Part shown: positions 31,739-43,608 of the stretch, in pieces
How the letters are laid out: each line of letters starts with the position of its first letter
Position numbering within the stretch: the first letter of the stretch is position 1
Assembly (NCBI GenBank): GCA_907163345.1
Contig: CAJQUN010000223.1
Coordinates: 434,001 to 498,000 of the forward strand
Length of the DNA: 64,000 bases
Direction of reading: 5' to 3'
Source: Haberlea rhodopensis
Taxonomy: Eukaryota; Streptophyta; Magnoliopsida; Lamiales; Gesneriaceae
Position numbers and translations under genes: made by a program
The notes under the pieces: model-generated
Told to the model about the DNA's origin: nothing
The model's input: the letters and a program-made list of their open reading frames with translations, nothing else
The model's database searches: none

Positions 31739-34071
31739 TGTGAGACCCCGAGATCTCAAGATACTAATAGGTGCGATTAAGAGAACTAAACATTCATATG
31801 AATAAATCAGAGTAATGAGTCATGTTGATAGTCCTGAGCTTAAGGGGTACAGTAGCGAAAGTTTCAAAAAGGAATTTCACAAATTCCTACAAAATGTGCT
31901 ACACTATAGTCTTAGTCTACCACATGTAGAAGCTATATAAAATTTTCTCAACAAGCAGCTAATCCTGTAGCTCTCCTTACAGCTCAGCTTCTCAACCCTG
32001 ACCCTGGTTCTCAACATCAAAAGCACCTACAAAGACAACCCTCAACACATGAGCATAACACAATTCATATTCAACATAATATGAGAATAAGGCATAAATG
32101 CACAATCATAAAATACAAATCACTTCCTGTATTCCCATCGCATTTACAATGCCCATTGGTTGTCCCTGTACCATAATTCATAATATAACACATTATATGA
32201 ATGTATGGTTTCACAAATGAATGTCATGACATTTCCTCTTTTTCTTGAGTCAGTCATCATCAGTTATTTTAATGCTTATTCGCTTTCATAATCTCAAAAT
32301 AAGCGGTATCTCATCCTCGCTTCTTCATACTAGCGGTATCTCATCCTCGCTCAGTATGGTATAAACCCGCCTCCATGTGCAAGCGAGCCTCCCCGCTCCC
32401 GCTCCACATTTTTAGCGGTAAAGCGTAAGCATTAACACCTTAACCGTGATCGCCCTGACTCGTGGAATACATCTCTTTATCACACATCACAATATGCAAC
32501 AACAATGCATAATATGCAACAACAATGCATAATAACATGTATCAATTCATAATGCATCACATTGCATTCATCATGTGTCACACAGACAAACGTAAATACA
32601 TGTTACCGTTGGGATGCCCGTACGTCGCTTACGTACCTTTCCAAAAAGTAGTGTGTGGTGGGACTCTATCCCCTGCGTTGTGTAGCCGTCTGTGAAGGCT
32701 CTACACCAGTGTACAACACAATATTAGATGTCTCATTACAATCCAATATCAAAATTTAACAAAATATAACAATTTATATTTTTTTTCAACATTCTGGGCC
32801 TCTCGATCGATCGGCCCCTCTTCCCGATCGATCGAGAAGACGCTTAAAATCAAAACCAAGATTCTGCCTCGCTCGATCGATCGAGATGAAATGTCGATCG
32901 ATCGAGATGTTCTGTTCGAGAAATACCAACCCAGAATTTTCGAACACCTATATTTACACCCTTCGATCTAGCATAAAACATACACCAAATGTTTAAACAC
33001 TCATGCTAGCAAATAGAACACATTCCCCTGAGTGTATTCATATCAAGATTGCACCCCAAACACAAACCCACATGCATTAAAATCACCCATGAACATCAGT
33101 ACTCATCCAACATTTTCTGAAAACAGGGCATTGTCTTCCTGCCCAGATTTTTTGAGTACACACTTTCAAGCAATGAAATCTACCACATAAGTCATGCAAT
33201 TTGCTCGAATAAAAATGTCCAGGGTTTCACCAAACTACCATGCATATTTTCACATCGAAGGTTCACTCAAAAACCCTTCTAACATGCATAATACCACCCC
33301 TTCAATATCACTCCCAGATCACATATTTCCAGAAAACAGGGGAAAATATCTACCCAGATTTTCGAACACCTTACTTTACATGCTTAAATCTACCACATAA
33401 AACATGTAATGTGCTCAAGGAAAAATACTGGAAGCTTCATAAAAACATGATAAATGAACATGAATCGAAGGTTTAACAAAACCTAAACTAACATGCCATT
33501 TTTCACACCAACAAAGTATGAGTTCAACAACATATTTTACAAACCCAGAAATGGTTTCTCACCCCTTTTGGCTCCGATTTTTGCAAGCTTTCCAAGCAAG
33601 AAAAATGGTGGATCTCCTCTTGTTTTCCCTTACCAGATGTTGGACGAAAAAGTTGGAGAGAATGGAGTGATTTCAGTTATGACAAGGTGGAGTGGGAGAT
33701 GAGGGAAGAGGTATGGGCAAGCTGCAGCTGGCAGCAGGGTATGGGTCAAGGGGGGTGGTTTGTGGTGGGTTATGTGATGTGTTATGTTTTGGTCCCGGTA
33801 TTTCGTACGATGTATTAAAATATCCTCACATGATATTTTATAGTATTTTCTCAATAAAAAATACTTCAATTCTCATTTACAATATACTTTACCAAAACGA
33901 TTAACACACACCCCAAATTAATCATGCCACAACCCCAAAATCCCAACATACAACACATGCACCCTCACATGCATCTCCCAATATTATTAATTCAACACAA
34001 GAATTAATATCATAATTTTCACAACAATGATTAATGTCTAAATAACACTTAATCATTTCGGGGATATCACA
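31739..34071 (-). repeat. 5' LTR of Tekay-B
   Basis: It pairs with 24608-26939. All GATCGATC palindromes are intact in both copies. The right target duplication GAATG follows at 34072-34076. Confidence 0.96.
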
Positions 34072-36625
34072 GAATGTGTCTTCCATAAGAATTTTATGCA
34101 TGCAGACCGATGGGCTAATTCCTTTGATATCTGATATCTTCCATCCAAATGCTTTCTTGTGCTGCTGAAGGACTTTCAGAAGCTTTTCCTCATTATTACC
34201 TGTCAAGGATGAAGAAATAATGATTGGTAAAGATCTTTCAGCATCTAAGAAAATATACTTGAGATGTGATGGAAGAGGTTTGAGCTCAAGATTAGGTGAC
34301 TCTTCAATTGATGGCTTTTGAGGTTTAATATCTCTTTTTCCCAACTCTCCCAGATTCTCTGTGGCTCGCTTCATGTATGGACTGGTGTTGTTCATAAAAG
34401 CTATACTCTCAATGTCTTCCTTGCAGTGTTGCTCATCAGCTTCCACTAGGCATGCTTCCATGTTATCCTTGAATGTATCTTGCAACAAATCATCTGTCAG
34501 AATATCAATAATATCTATACTGAAACACATGTGTTCATCGTGTGGATGTTTAAGTGCTTTGAAAACATTAAAAGTAACTTGATCCTCCCCTACTCGGAGG
34601 ACCAACTTCCCTTGTTGCACATCGATTATTGCTTTTCCCGTTGCTAAGAATGGTCGACCCAAAATCAGTGGTGGCTCTGAATCTGCTTCCATATCAAGTA
34701 CCAGAAAATCAACGGGAAAGATGAATTTATCCACTTTGACTAAAACGTCTTCAATGATACCCCTGGGGTATGTGATGGATCGATCTGCTAATTGTAGTGA
34801 AACCTTAGTAGGTTTTGGCTCTCCTAGCCCCAACTTCCTGAAAATAGAAAATGGCATTAAATTTATACTAGCACCCAAATCACATAATGACTTTGTAAAA
34901 GATACTGATCCTATAGTGTACGGTATAGTAAAACTCCCTGGGTCTTTTAACTTTGGAGGCATTTTATTTTGCACAATTGCTGAGCACTCCTCCGTCAAAC
35001 TTACCGTCTCATATTCACCCAACTTTCGCTTATTCGACAAGATTTCCTTCAAAAACTTAGCATAACTAGGCATTTGAAGTAAAGCATCAGCAAATGGAAT
35101 ATTAATATGTAGTTTCTTAAAAACTTCAAGAAATTTACCAAATCCTGCGTCCATCTTAGCCTTTTTCAAAGCTGCGGGAAATGGGGGAGGAATTACTATC
35201 CTATCAATGTGTGTGATCGGTGTAGTGTTAGAATTCTTACCTTTCTCTGTTGCCTTTTTCTCAGTCATATCCTTGCCTTCGGATGTCTCTCCATGACTCT
35301 CTTCGGCTTCAGCTTGCGGTCGTAGCTCTTTTCCACTTCTTAACTCAATGGCCTTTGCTTGCTCGTTTTGATTCTTCACTGTTCCAATTGAGATTGTGCC
35401 CTGCGTTTGTCCTGAAATTAATGATGCGAGCTTACCCACTTGCACTTCCAAGTTCTTTATTGCTGCATCCTGAGTTGTCATCCTGGATTCAGTTGATGCT
35501 ATGAACTTGGCTATTAGCTCTTCCATACTCAGTTTATTCGATCCTCCCGGTTGTAGCTGTGGATTTAACACTTTCTCTTTGTTGGACCACCTAAAATTGT
35601 TATGATTCCTCCACCCCGGGTTGTATGAGTTTGAGTACGGACTGTTGGGTGGCCTGTTACCTACAAAATTCACCACTTCATTAGTTTGCAAGAATGGGTT
35701 ACCTGCCTGGCACTCGATGCTTGGATGACCGCCTCCACACAGCTCACAGAAGATAGCTTGAGCTTGCATCGCTGCTGCTCCCATGCTGTCTATCTTCCGG
35801 TTCATAGCTTCTAACTGAGCCGAAAGAGCAGTGATCTCGTCCACTTGATGGACTCCTATTGGCTTCTGTGGCGTGCTCTTCTTTGACTGCCACTGATAGC
35901 TGTTGCATGCCATTTCTTCCAACAAGCTATATGCCTCTTCCGGCGTCTTCCTCATTATTGATCCCCCAGATGCTGCATCTATCATCGAACGGTTAGAAGA
36001 AAATAAACCGTTATAGAAAGTTTGTACCTGCAACCAAATGGGTAGACCATGGTGTGGGCATCTCCTCAACAATTCCTTAAAACGATCCCACGCTTCGTAT
36101 AAAGTCTCGGGGTCAAAGTGCCCAAAAGTTGTGATATCGTTCCGCATCTTCGCCGTCTTGGAAGGGGGAAAGTACTTTGACAAAAACGCTTTCGTCATCC
36201 CCTCCCATGTTGTTATAGAACCTGCAGGTAGTGAATTCAACCATGCCTTAGCTTTGTCTCGTAATGAAAAAGGAAAGAGCCTTAACCTGATGGCGTCGTC
36301 GGAGACGCCATTATGTTTGAACGTGTCACAAATCTCCAAAAAGTTGGAGATGTGATTATTCGGGTCGTCCGTAGCTGCTCCCCCAAACATAACCGAGTGC
36401 TGAATCATTTGTATAATTGCCGGCTTGATCTCAAAGTTGTTCGCTTGAATCGTCGGTCTCGTAATACTGGACAACGATCCATGAAATGCCGGTTGCACAA
36501 AGTCCATCATTGACCTTGGGTTCATTATTATCTGCCATCTCTCGAGCTTCTCGTAATCGCCTAAGTAGGGTTCTTTCTATTTTCGGATCGAAAGGCTCGA
36601 GAATGGGCTCCTCTCTTCTGAGCAT
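34072..36625 (-). pseudogene. Athila-A gag and protease
   Basis: The gag start MLRREEPILEPFDPKIER at 36625 is followed by an extra base near 36523 that moves the frame to MMDFVQPAFHGS. From there the frame is open to the Tekay-B insertion. It contains the capsid (RLRLFPFSLRDKAKAWLNSLP, FLSKYFPPSKTAKMR), a C/H motif CELCGGGHPSIEC, a K/E-rich linker and the protease (LCDLGASINLMP ... LGRPFLATG). The protease has DLGA, as is usual in this lineage. The last 50 residues of the open frame belong to the Tekay-B LTR and are not Athila. Confidence 0.9.
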
Positions 36626-36794
36626 GCACTAGAGAAACGATTCTTGTACAAAATAGACAAAAGGAGACAACAAAATACACAAATCAAAAATCAAAACAAT
36701 CAACTAACAAAAACAAAGAATTAAAACAAATCGAAATAATAAAGAATTGGCTAAATTACAATTAACTAATCTCGTATGATATTATACAGATTAG

Positions 36795-36812
36795 TCCCCG
36801 GCAACGGCGCCA
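36795..36812 (-). other. Primer-binding site (tRNA-Asp type) of Athila-A
   Basis: TGGCGCCGTTGCCGGGGA on the minus strand lies about six bases inside the 5' LTR. This site is characteristic of Athila and related elements. Confidence 0.9.
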
Positions 36813-36818
36813 AAAACT

Positions 36819-38362
36819 TGATCGCTTTTATTTTAAACAATTAATTCCAATCTAGCGATTTTAGACCGCAAGTGCACGGTTGTCAAGTTTTAGTATAGTG
36901 AAAATGAAGTACGGGTTGTCGAATCCACATGGACTAACGTATAAGTACCAAATAAGATTAGAGAAATTATATTTAGCCTACGATTTCAGAAGTTGATTAA
37001 CTAAAGTCACATTAAACTAAGGACCGAAAATTAAACAAGAAATAATAAAATGAAAGGTTCCGGATATGCGAAGGCAAGTCACTCGAGAAAATTACCAAGC
37101 TCGTCGTTCAACTATGTTATCTTTAATGATTCAACTGAATTATCAAATTATCAACCAATTGATTCTAAAGGTGAAAGGTTTTCGCTATTATTCGATACAC
37201 TCTCTCGAGCTGTAAAGAAACTAACATTAAATTAGAATAAATCACTCTCATGCATTTATTTACTAATTCAACATTGCCTAAATCGTCAAAACCTTGCTAC
37301 TCTAAATCTCTCGATTCTAAGTTCTCACGTATGCGATATCATCTCTCGATCAAAATCGTAACATACATCATAAATTAATGGAGCGCGTTACAACGTTATC
37401 TCTCAATCTCGGTTATAACTCTCAGATTCAATCAAAGCTAGCTAGACTTTGATCTACACAAGCAATTAATTTATGAACAATAGAAATCAATACGCTCAAA
37501 CACAATTGAATCAATAATCAAACACAATGAAACTAAAACTTGATAACATAAACTAGATTTAATTCAAATCAAATACATAAGAGTTTAATTGTCTCTCGAC
37601 CTCAAAAACATCAAATGGAATTGAAAATCAAAGAAATCAAAGTTTAGAAATACGATAAACGATGGATGAATCCGTGCATTGCACCGTGATTTCTTCTCTT
37701 GCTCCTTCCTTGCACTCCGGAATAGGTTGGCTCGACTTTGGACGAAGAACGGAGATTGAATCTCCTTCGGCGGCGTTAGGCGGCGGCTAGGGCTGCTTAT
37801 CCTCGACCTAAATCACGTCTGGTATGATATATCTTTGATATTGAAGTGATTTATCCTTTTATACCTCAAAAATCATTTCAAAAATGGAAGATAAGATTTT
37901 CCCGGATTTGCGTCTCGATCGATCGAGATTTGCGTCCGATCGATCGGTGCACTGTTCATGCCAGCCTTTGAAACCCACTGCCTCCTCGATCGATCGAGAT
38001 TTCCTTCCGATCGATCGAGACTTTGATAAATTTAGCTCTGAAGTTACTGCCTCGCTCGATCGATCGGAAAATTGTTCCGATCGATCGAGACTCGAAATTC
38101 TTTTCTTCTCAGCACACTGCCTGGCTCGATCGATCGAGATAAAATCTCGATCGATCGAGATTCCGAAAATCTCACTTCCTAAATTTCAACTCTTTCTCGC
38201 CTCGATTTCGCCCGTTATCTTCATATTAGCTCATTTCTTCCATTTCCGATCTAATTTCCTGAAACAAACGAATAAACACCAAAAAGCATAATATCATCCA
38301 GGAAAAAGTACGGAACAGGGGAAGAAATTACAGTTAAAAACACTTAAAATCTAAGCCTATCA
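36819..38362 (-). repeat. 5' LTR of Athila-A
   Basis: This 1544-bp LTR pairs with 18893-20365 and is longer by one 70-base segment within the palindrome cluster. GTATT follows at 38363-38367. Confidence 0.95.
37914..38163. repeat. GATCGATC hairpin cluster in Athila-A 5' LTR (four pairs)
   Basis: It has eight GATCGATC cores in four pairs. The final pair reads CTCGATCGATCGAGAT / ATCTCGATCGATCGAG with only AAA between, giving 16-base perfect arms. The extra pair relative to the other LTR lies between two copies of CTCGATCGATCGAGATTT. Confidence 0.93.
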
Positions 38363-38367
38363 GTATT

Positions 38368-39405
38368 CATGCCAAAATTACACCCAAACTTAAAACCCAC
38401 ATGCATGAAAATCACCCAACAATATCACCCATCCAAGCTTTTCTGAAAACAGGGTACATATTTCATTTCCCAGATTTTCGAACACATACATTCAAGCCAC
38501 TATATCTACCACATAAGTCATGAAATATGTTCGAACAAAAACGCCAAGGGCTTCACAAAACTACCATGTATGTACTCAAATCAAAAGTTTACCAAAAACC
38601 TAGCTAACATGCATAATAACATCTTCACAAACTTCTCTCGCATCCCATATTTCCAGAAAAACAGGGCACTCACCCTACCCAGATTTTTTAACACTATATT
38701 TTACATGCTTAAATCCTTCACATAAAATATGAAACATGCTCAAGGAAAAATACTGGAAGCTTCATAACAACACCATGTAAGCATTTAAATCGAAGGTTTA
38801 AAGAAACCTAAGCTAGCATGCCATTTCACACCAAATAAAAACTTGAACTCAACCAAACTTAAACCAAAACCAGAGCATGGTTTCTCACCCTGCTTTGCTC
38901 CGATTTTTGGAAGGTCTCCAAGCAATGAAAATGGAAGGGCTCCTCTCAATTTTGCTTAGCAGGTGCTGGAGATTATTTGGGAGAGAAAGGGCGAGATTTG
39001 GAGTGGAGGAGATGAGTTGAATGATTGTGCCAAGTGGGGGGTATGGTCAGCTTGAGTTGTGTCATCAGCATGGGTTGGGGGGGGGGGGGGGTGGTTTGGT
39101 GTTGGGTGGTGTGATGTGTTATGTTTTGGTCCCGGTATTTAGCACGATGTATTAAAATATCCTCACATGATATTTATAGTATTTTCTCAATAAAATACTT
39201 CAATTCCCATTTAAACATGCTTCACCAAAACAAATAACACACACCCCAATATAATCATGCCACAACCCCAAAATCCCAACATATATCACATGCACCCTGA
39301 AATGCATCTCCCCAATAATATCAATTCAACCCCCATGAATTAACACCAAAATCATCATAATTTATTTAATGATTAAAATCACATAATCATTTCGGGGATA
39401 TCACA
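38368..39405 (-). repeat. 5' LTR of Tekay-A, second part
   Basis: It continues the LTR interrupted at 18892 and ends GATATCACA. It includes a run of about 14 G near 39078-39091 where the other LTR has a shorter, mixed G-rich stretch. Confidence 0.93.
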
Positions 39406-39602
39406 AGTGATGGCGCTAACATTCTCCCTTGGGTTCAGAATTGGCTGTGATGGTAGTCCATTTGACATGCTCGTTTCAAGCTTGTTGAGCGAAGTCACCA
39501 GTTGTCCCATTTGCGTAGTTAAACTCTGGATGCTCGCCTTCATCTCCTGTTGAAATTGTAAGCTATTTTCAGCAATAACTTTAATAATATTTTCTAGCTT
39601 GT
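39406..39602 (-). pseudogene. Athila-B gag fragment between two Tekay insertions
   Basis: The minus strand translates as LENIIKVIAENSLQFQQEMK followed by ASIQSLTTQMGQLVTSLNKLE and ends SQPILNPRENVSAIT. This is the gag C-terminal segment that in Athila elements follows the part found at 48506-49326. It shows that Tekay-A and Tekay-C both entered the same Athila-B gag. The remainder of Athila-B lies left of the window. Confidence 0.8.
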
Positions 39603-41660
39603 CAGAAGGACCCTAATCCTTAAGTGCGGAATCAAGGCATAATAGAGCTAATATAAATGATCAGAGTGAGAAATAACGTGTTGAGTTTATGAGCTTAAGC
39701 ATTACATGCCAAAAATGAGGACTACCAAAAAGGATTAATTACATTCCAATCAATGAATGTTCAATTATAGTTTTATACTACTCCTAGAGTAGATACTATC
39801 CAAATAATCCAGTCCTTCAAGTCCCAAAAAGCATCCTCAAAAGCTCACCATCTCAACCCGTTCAAGCCCTTCTATCATGCCAAAAAGGTACCTACAAGGA
39901 CAACCCCCAAACATGAGCAATAATAATCATTCATATTCAACACAATATGAAGATAAAGCGTAAATGCATAATCATAATAAAACACTTCCTGTTTCCCCAT
40001 GCATTTCAAACGCTTCCCGTTTGGTTGTCCCTGTACCATAACTCATGAGTATAATCAATAGATTATTTTAAATGGTCTAAACATGTCATGAACATATACC
40101 ATTTCATCAATACCAAATACTGATCACCAATCCCTAGTCTGTCCATCACAATGTATTTTAATGCCCCTCGCTTATTTACATATAGACGGCATAGGATAAC
40201 CTCGCTTCAATAGACTGCGGGACTCCCACCCCTCGCCTCTCATTGAGCGGCAAATACCCTTTCCTCGTCCTATATGATAACCACGCTCAAATGTGACATG
40301 CGGCGCTCCCACCCCTCGCTTCACATTTAGCGGAACCAAACCAAATAGCGGCAAGCATTAAAATCATCAAGGGATGACCACGACTCATGGGATATGCACC
40401 AATAATTATATGCATCTATAAACATCATGCATAACATGTATTTGCATCCACTATGCAATACCACATATATACTTGCATCCACAATGCATAAACAATAAGT
40501 ATATAAGATACATGTACCGTTGGGGTGCCCGTACGTCCACTACGTACCTTTCCAAAAGTGGATTTGATATGGCTTCAATTCCTCGGTTGCGTTGCTACCT
40601 GGGATGGTTCTACACAATCACACAACCCCATATTAGAAGCCAAATAATAGCCAAATACCAAAAATTTGACAAAATAAACCATTTTCCAAAAATCCACTGG
40701 CGGCGATCGATCGCTTCCCACAGGCGATCGGTCGCCTCAAAATTTACACTACGGCGATCGGTCGCCTCAAACATGGCGATCGATCGCCATCCCTTTGATT
40801 TGGCCACTGCCTCTCGGCGATCGGTCGCCCCATTTTAGGCGATCGATCGCCTAACCCGTAAAAATGTTACTGCCCCTTGGCGATCGGTCGCCTCTTTTCA
40901 GGCGATCGATCGCCTCGCACAGACATGCGTTTTTTTCACCATTTTTGGATACCAAAACCTTCCAATCCATCCCAATACTTAAACCAACCAACCAACAACA
41001 TAAATATCAACATAAATCACCAAAATATACTTCAAAACAAGTATAAATCCAACATATAACCAAACCCACAACAACCCAACAAAACCCATTTTAAAACCAT
41101 TCCGAAATCATACCAAACTCAATCAAAACCTTACAAAAATAACTATGAGGTATCCATACCTCTTGGGGACCTCAAATCACCCAACAATCTCCACAAAACA
41201 ATATTTTTGAAAGGTTTCTCTTCACCCCCAAGCTTGAGCTCGAGGAGGAAGGGTTTGTGGAATTTTGATTTTGGTAAAGTAAGAGTGATTGGTAAAGGTG
41301 GGGTTGGGGATAATAAAAGGTGAGTTTATTTAATTAAAAAGCATACCAAAATAATTCCATGGTGTATAAAACACCCTAACATGATATTTTCCAAAGCATT
41401 AATTCAAAATGCACCAAAATATCAATTAAACACATGATTTCTAATCAATTGCTACCAAGGGCAAATAAATCATGCTTCCAATAACTTTTACCCAACATGC
41501 ACCACATGCATCCCGAAATGCAACCCCGGGTCATCCTATCCACATGACCATGCATTTCCATAAGGTAAATAAATTCCAACACATAATTAATTACCACATA
41601 ATTAATCATAATAATCGCAATTAATGCCCAAATGCAATTAACCATTTCGGGGATATCACA
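39603..41660 (-). repeat. 3' LTR of Tekay-C, tip altered
   Basis: It matches 46452-48505 from AAGGACCC (39606) on. It carries a GATCGATC/GATCGGTC cluster at 40702-40917 and the ACGT motif near 40513-40556. Confidence 0.93.
40702..40917. repeat. GATCGATC / GATCGGTC palindrome array in Tekay-C 3' LTR
   Basis: Eight cores occur in about 215 bases. Four are GGCGATCGATCGCC-like and four GGCGATCGGTCGCC, mostly alternating. Two of the pairs follow CTGCCTC or CTGCCCC, as in other families. The 5' LTR copy is 47548-47762, where the last core has lost three bases. Confidence 0.92.
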
Positions 41661-41694
41661 ATACTCCCCTACTTATAAGATTTCGTCCTCGAAA

Positions 41695-43608
41695 TCACAT
41701 GCACTTACCCCAAAAGGAAACTAAACATAAACACATACCAGAGAATAGTCCCGGGTAGTGCTGCACCATATGCCGCTCCGTCTCCCACGTAGCCTCCTCG
41801 ACACCCCTGCGATCCCACTGAACCTTGATCATAGGTATCACTTTGTTCCGAAGTCTACGGTCTGCTCGATCCAGAATTCTGACAGGCCGTTCCACATAAG
41901 ACACATCGGATTCCAACTGAACTTCGGAAGGCTGTAACACATGCGACGGATCCAGCTCATACTTCCGCAGCATCGATACATGAAACACATCATGTATCCC
42001 AGATAAGGAAGGCGGCAAAGCCAGTCGGTAAGCTAAGGTGCCAATGCGCTGCAAAATCTCGTACGGTCCAACATACCTCGGAGACAGTTTCCCGCGCATC
42101 CGAAATCGCACAACGCCCCTGAAAGGCGAGATCTTCAAAAAGACCTTATCTCCCAACTGAAATTCCAACGGTCTCCGCCGTTTATTTGCATAAGCTGCCT
42201 GTCTGTCCTGGGCCGCTTTCATTTTCTGCCTTATCGTCTTTACCTTTTCTTCCATCTCCCGAATCAATTCCGGTCCTCCGACTGATCTGCGGTCCAAATC
42301 ATCCCAACACAAGGGTGATCTACATCGTCTGCCATAAAGAGCTTCAAACGGAGCCATCTGAATACTCGCCTGGTAGCTATTGTTATACGAAAACTCTACC
42401 AAAGGCACTGAATCCTGCCAAGAGGCATCGAACTCCAAAACACAAGCTCTTAACATATCCTCGAGCGTCTGAATAGTGCGCTCGGTCTGGCCATCCGTCT
42501 GAGGATGATAAGCAGTACTCAATCTGACTTCAGTTCCCAAGGCCGACTGAAGACCTTCCCAGAAATGAGATGTGAATCGCGGATCTCGATCTGACACTAT
42601 GGAAACGGGGATCCCATGCAATCTCACCACATCTCTAATATACAACTGCGCCATCCTCAAAAATGTGAAAGTCATGCTATAGGGGATAAAGTGGGCTACC
42701 TTAGTTAATCTGTCCACAATCACCCAAATAGCATCGAAGCCTGAAGCACTCCTCGGCAAATGAGTCACGAAGTCCATGGAAATGTGCTCCCACTTCCACT
42801 TCGGTATCTCCAAGCTTCTCAACTCGCCGCCAGGTCTCTGTCTCTCTGCCTTAACCTGCTGGCAGATCAAACACCTCTTCACAAAAGCGACGACATCAGA
42901 CTTCATCCTTTTCCACCAAAACTGACCACGCAGATCTCTGTACATCTTCTTCCCGCCTGGGTGGATGCTAAGTCTGCTACTGTGAGCTCGCTCCAAGATC
43001 CCTTTACACAACTCCGGCGTACTCGGAACCACCCAACGGTTCCCCAATCTCAAGGATCCGTCATCTGCCACCCTGAACTTCGTTGGCTGACCAAGATGTA
43101 CTAAAGATAACCACCTCTGAACCTCATTGTCTGACCTCTGAGCTCTCCTGATGTTCTCATAGATGTCTGGCTCGGCTAACAGAGTCGATACATACACAGG
43201 CGATGCATCTAAGTCAAAATCATAGCCAAGATGGCAATAGGAGGTCATCATAGCCGACAAATGAATGACATCCTCAGCAGAACTCCTCACTTTCCGGCTC
43301 AAAGCGTCTGCTGTCAAATTGGCTTTCCCGGGATGGTACTCTATCTCACAATCATAGTCCTTGAGTAGGTCCATCCACCTCCTCTGCCTCATGTTCAGCT
43401 CTGCCTGAGTGAATAAAAACTTGAGGCTCTTGTGATCCGTGTAGATGGTAAACGAAGTACCATACAAATAATGCCTCCAGATCTTCAGGGCAAAGATGAT
43501 AGCCGCCAATTCCAAGTCATGAACTGGATATCTGGTCTCATGCGGCTTCAACTGCCTCGATGCATAAGCTACCACATGCTTATCTTGCATCAGAACACAC
43601 CCAAGGCC
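41695..43608 (-). CDS. Tekay-C pol, second part: RNase H, integrase, chromodomain
   Basis: The frame continues directly after the TAG at 43609-43611 with GLGCVLMQDKHVVAYASRQ. It contains TDHKSLKFLF, HPGGKKMYRDL with CLICQQ, the D,D,E core (SMDFVTHLP; VSDRDPRFTS; YHPQTDGQTERT), GPYEILQRIGTLAYRL and the chromodomain (SYVERPVRILDRADRRL ... VEEATWETERHM). The first ATG in frame is at 43590. No other interruption is seen. Confidence 0.9.
   Translation of the reverse strand, partial: GLGCVLMQDKHVVAYASRQLKPHETRYPVHDLELAAIIFALKIWRHYLYGTSFTIYTDHKSLKFLFTQAELNMRQRRWMDLLKDYDCEIEYHPGKANLTADALSRKVRSSAEDVIHLSAMMTSYCHLGYDFDLDASPVYVSTLLAEPDIYENIRRAQRSDNEVQRWLSLVHLGQPTKFRVADDGSLRLGNRWVVPSTPELCKGILERAHSSRLSIHPGGKKMYRDLRGQFWWKRMKSDVVAFVKRCLICQQVKAERQRPGGELRSLEIPKWKWEHISMDFVTHLPRSASGFDAIWVIVDRLTKVAHFIPYSMTFTFLRMAQLYIRDVVRLHGIPVSIVSDRDPRFTSHFWEGLQSALGTEVRLSTAYHPQTDGQTERTIQTLEDMLRACVLEFDASWQDSVPLVEFSYNNSYQASIQMAPFEALYGRRCRSPLCWDDLDRRSVGGPELIREMEEKVKTIRQKMKAAQDRQAAYANKRRRPLEFQLGDKVFLKISPFRGVVRFRMRGKLSPRYVGPYEILQRIGTLAYRLALPPSLSGIHDVFHVSMLRKYELDPSHVLQPSEVQLESDVSYVERPVRILDRADRRLRNKVIPMIKVQWDRRGVEEATWETERHMVQHYPGLFSGMCLCLVSFWGKCM

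Larger units (their letters stand above)
24608..34071 (-). mobile_element. Tekay-B: Ty3/gypsy chromovirus, complete and nearly intact
   Basis: The 9.5-kb element has LTRs of 2332 and 2333 bp that differ at about a dozen sites by eye, which implies a recent insertion. GAATG flanks it at 24603-24607 and 34072-34076. It has a tRNA-iMet primer site, a polypurine tract and a gag-pol frame of about 1520 codons with one TAG. It sits inside Athila-A pol, so it is the youngest layer of that branch. Confidence 0.96.
18893..38362 (-). mobile_element. Athila-A: Ty3/gypsy Athila element, interrupted by Tekay-B
   Basis: LTRs at 18893-20365 and 36819-38362 begin TGAT and end ATCA on the plus strand. GTATT lies on both sides (18888-18892 and 38363-38367), which makes the insertion into the Tekay-A 5' LTR unambiguous. 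The primer site TGGCGCCGTTGCCGGGGA matches tRNA-Asp, usual for Athila. Gag, protease, RT, RNase H and integrase all show Athila-type sequence. Removing Tekay-B (24608-34071, one GAATG copy) rejoins the pol frame as EDTF-KAVVQP. Two or three other frameshifts or stops are present. Confidence 0.95.
1..39405 (-). mobile_element. Tekay-A: Ty3/gypsy chromovirus, left end cut by the window, split by two nested insertions
   Basis: This minus-strand element has its 3' LTR at 1-2126, its coding region at 2150-2793 and 13418-17320, a tRNA-Met primer site at 17526-17537 and its 5' LTR at 17543-18892 plus 38368-39405. It is interrupted by a SIRE copia element (2799-13417) and by Athila-A (18893-38362), each with a matching 5-bp duplication. 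The rejoined 5' LTR is 2388 bp. The 3' LTR shows 2126 bp and would also be 2388 bp if the 262 bases left of the window are added. AGTGA at 39406-39410 is the expected target duplication, but the partner copy lies outside the window. Order gag-PR-RT-RH-INT-chromodomain and LTRs over 2 kb fit the Tekay/Del lineage. The coding region carries many stops and frameshifts, so the element is dead. Confidence 0.9.

Noticed and set aside
33922..34071. C-terminal 50 residues of the Athila-A gag-protease frame
   Set aside because: They are translated from the Tekay-B LTR past the insertion site.
40172..40354. 60-residue ORF repeated at 47021-47203
   Set aside because: It falls in the two Tekay-C LTRs and is explained by LTR identity.
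40702..40917. Palindrome array resembling a CRISPR array
   Set aside because: Repeats are about 14 bases, spacers vary from about 8 to 30 bases, the array lies in a plant LTR and there are no cas genes.
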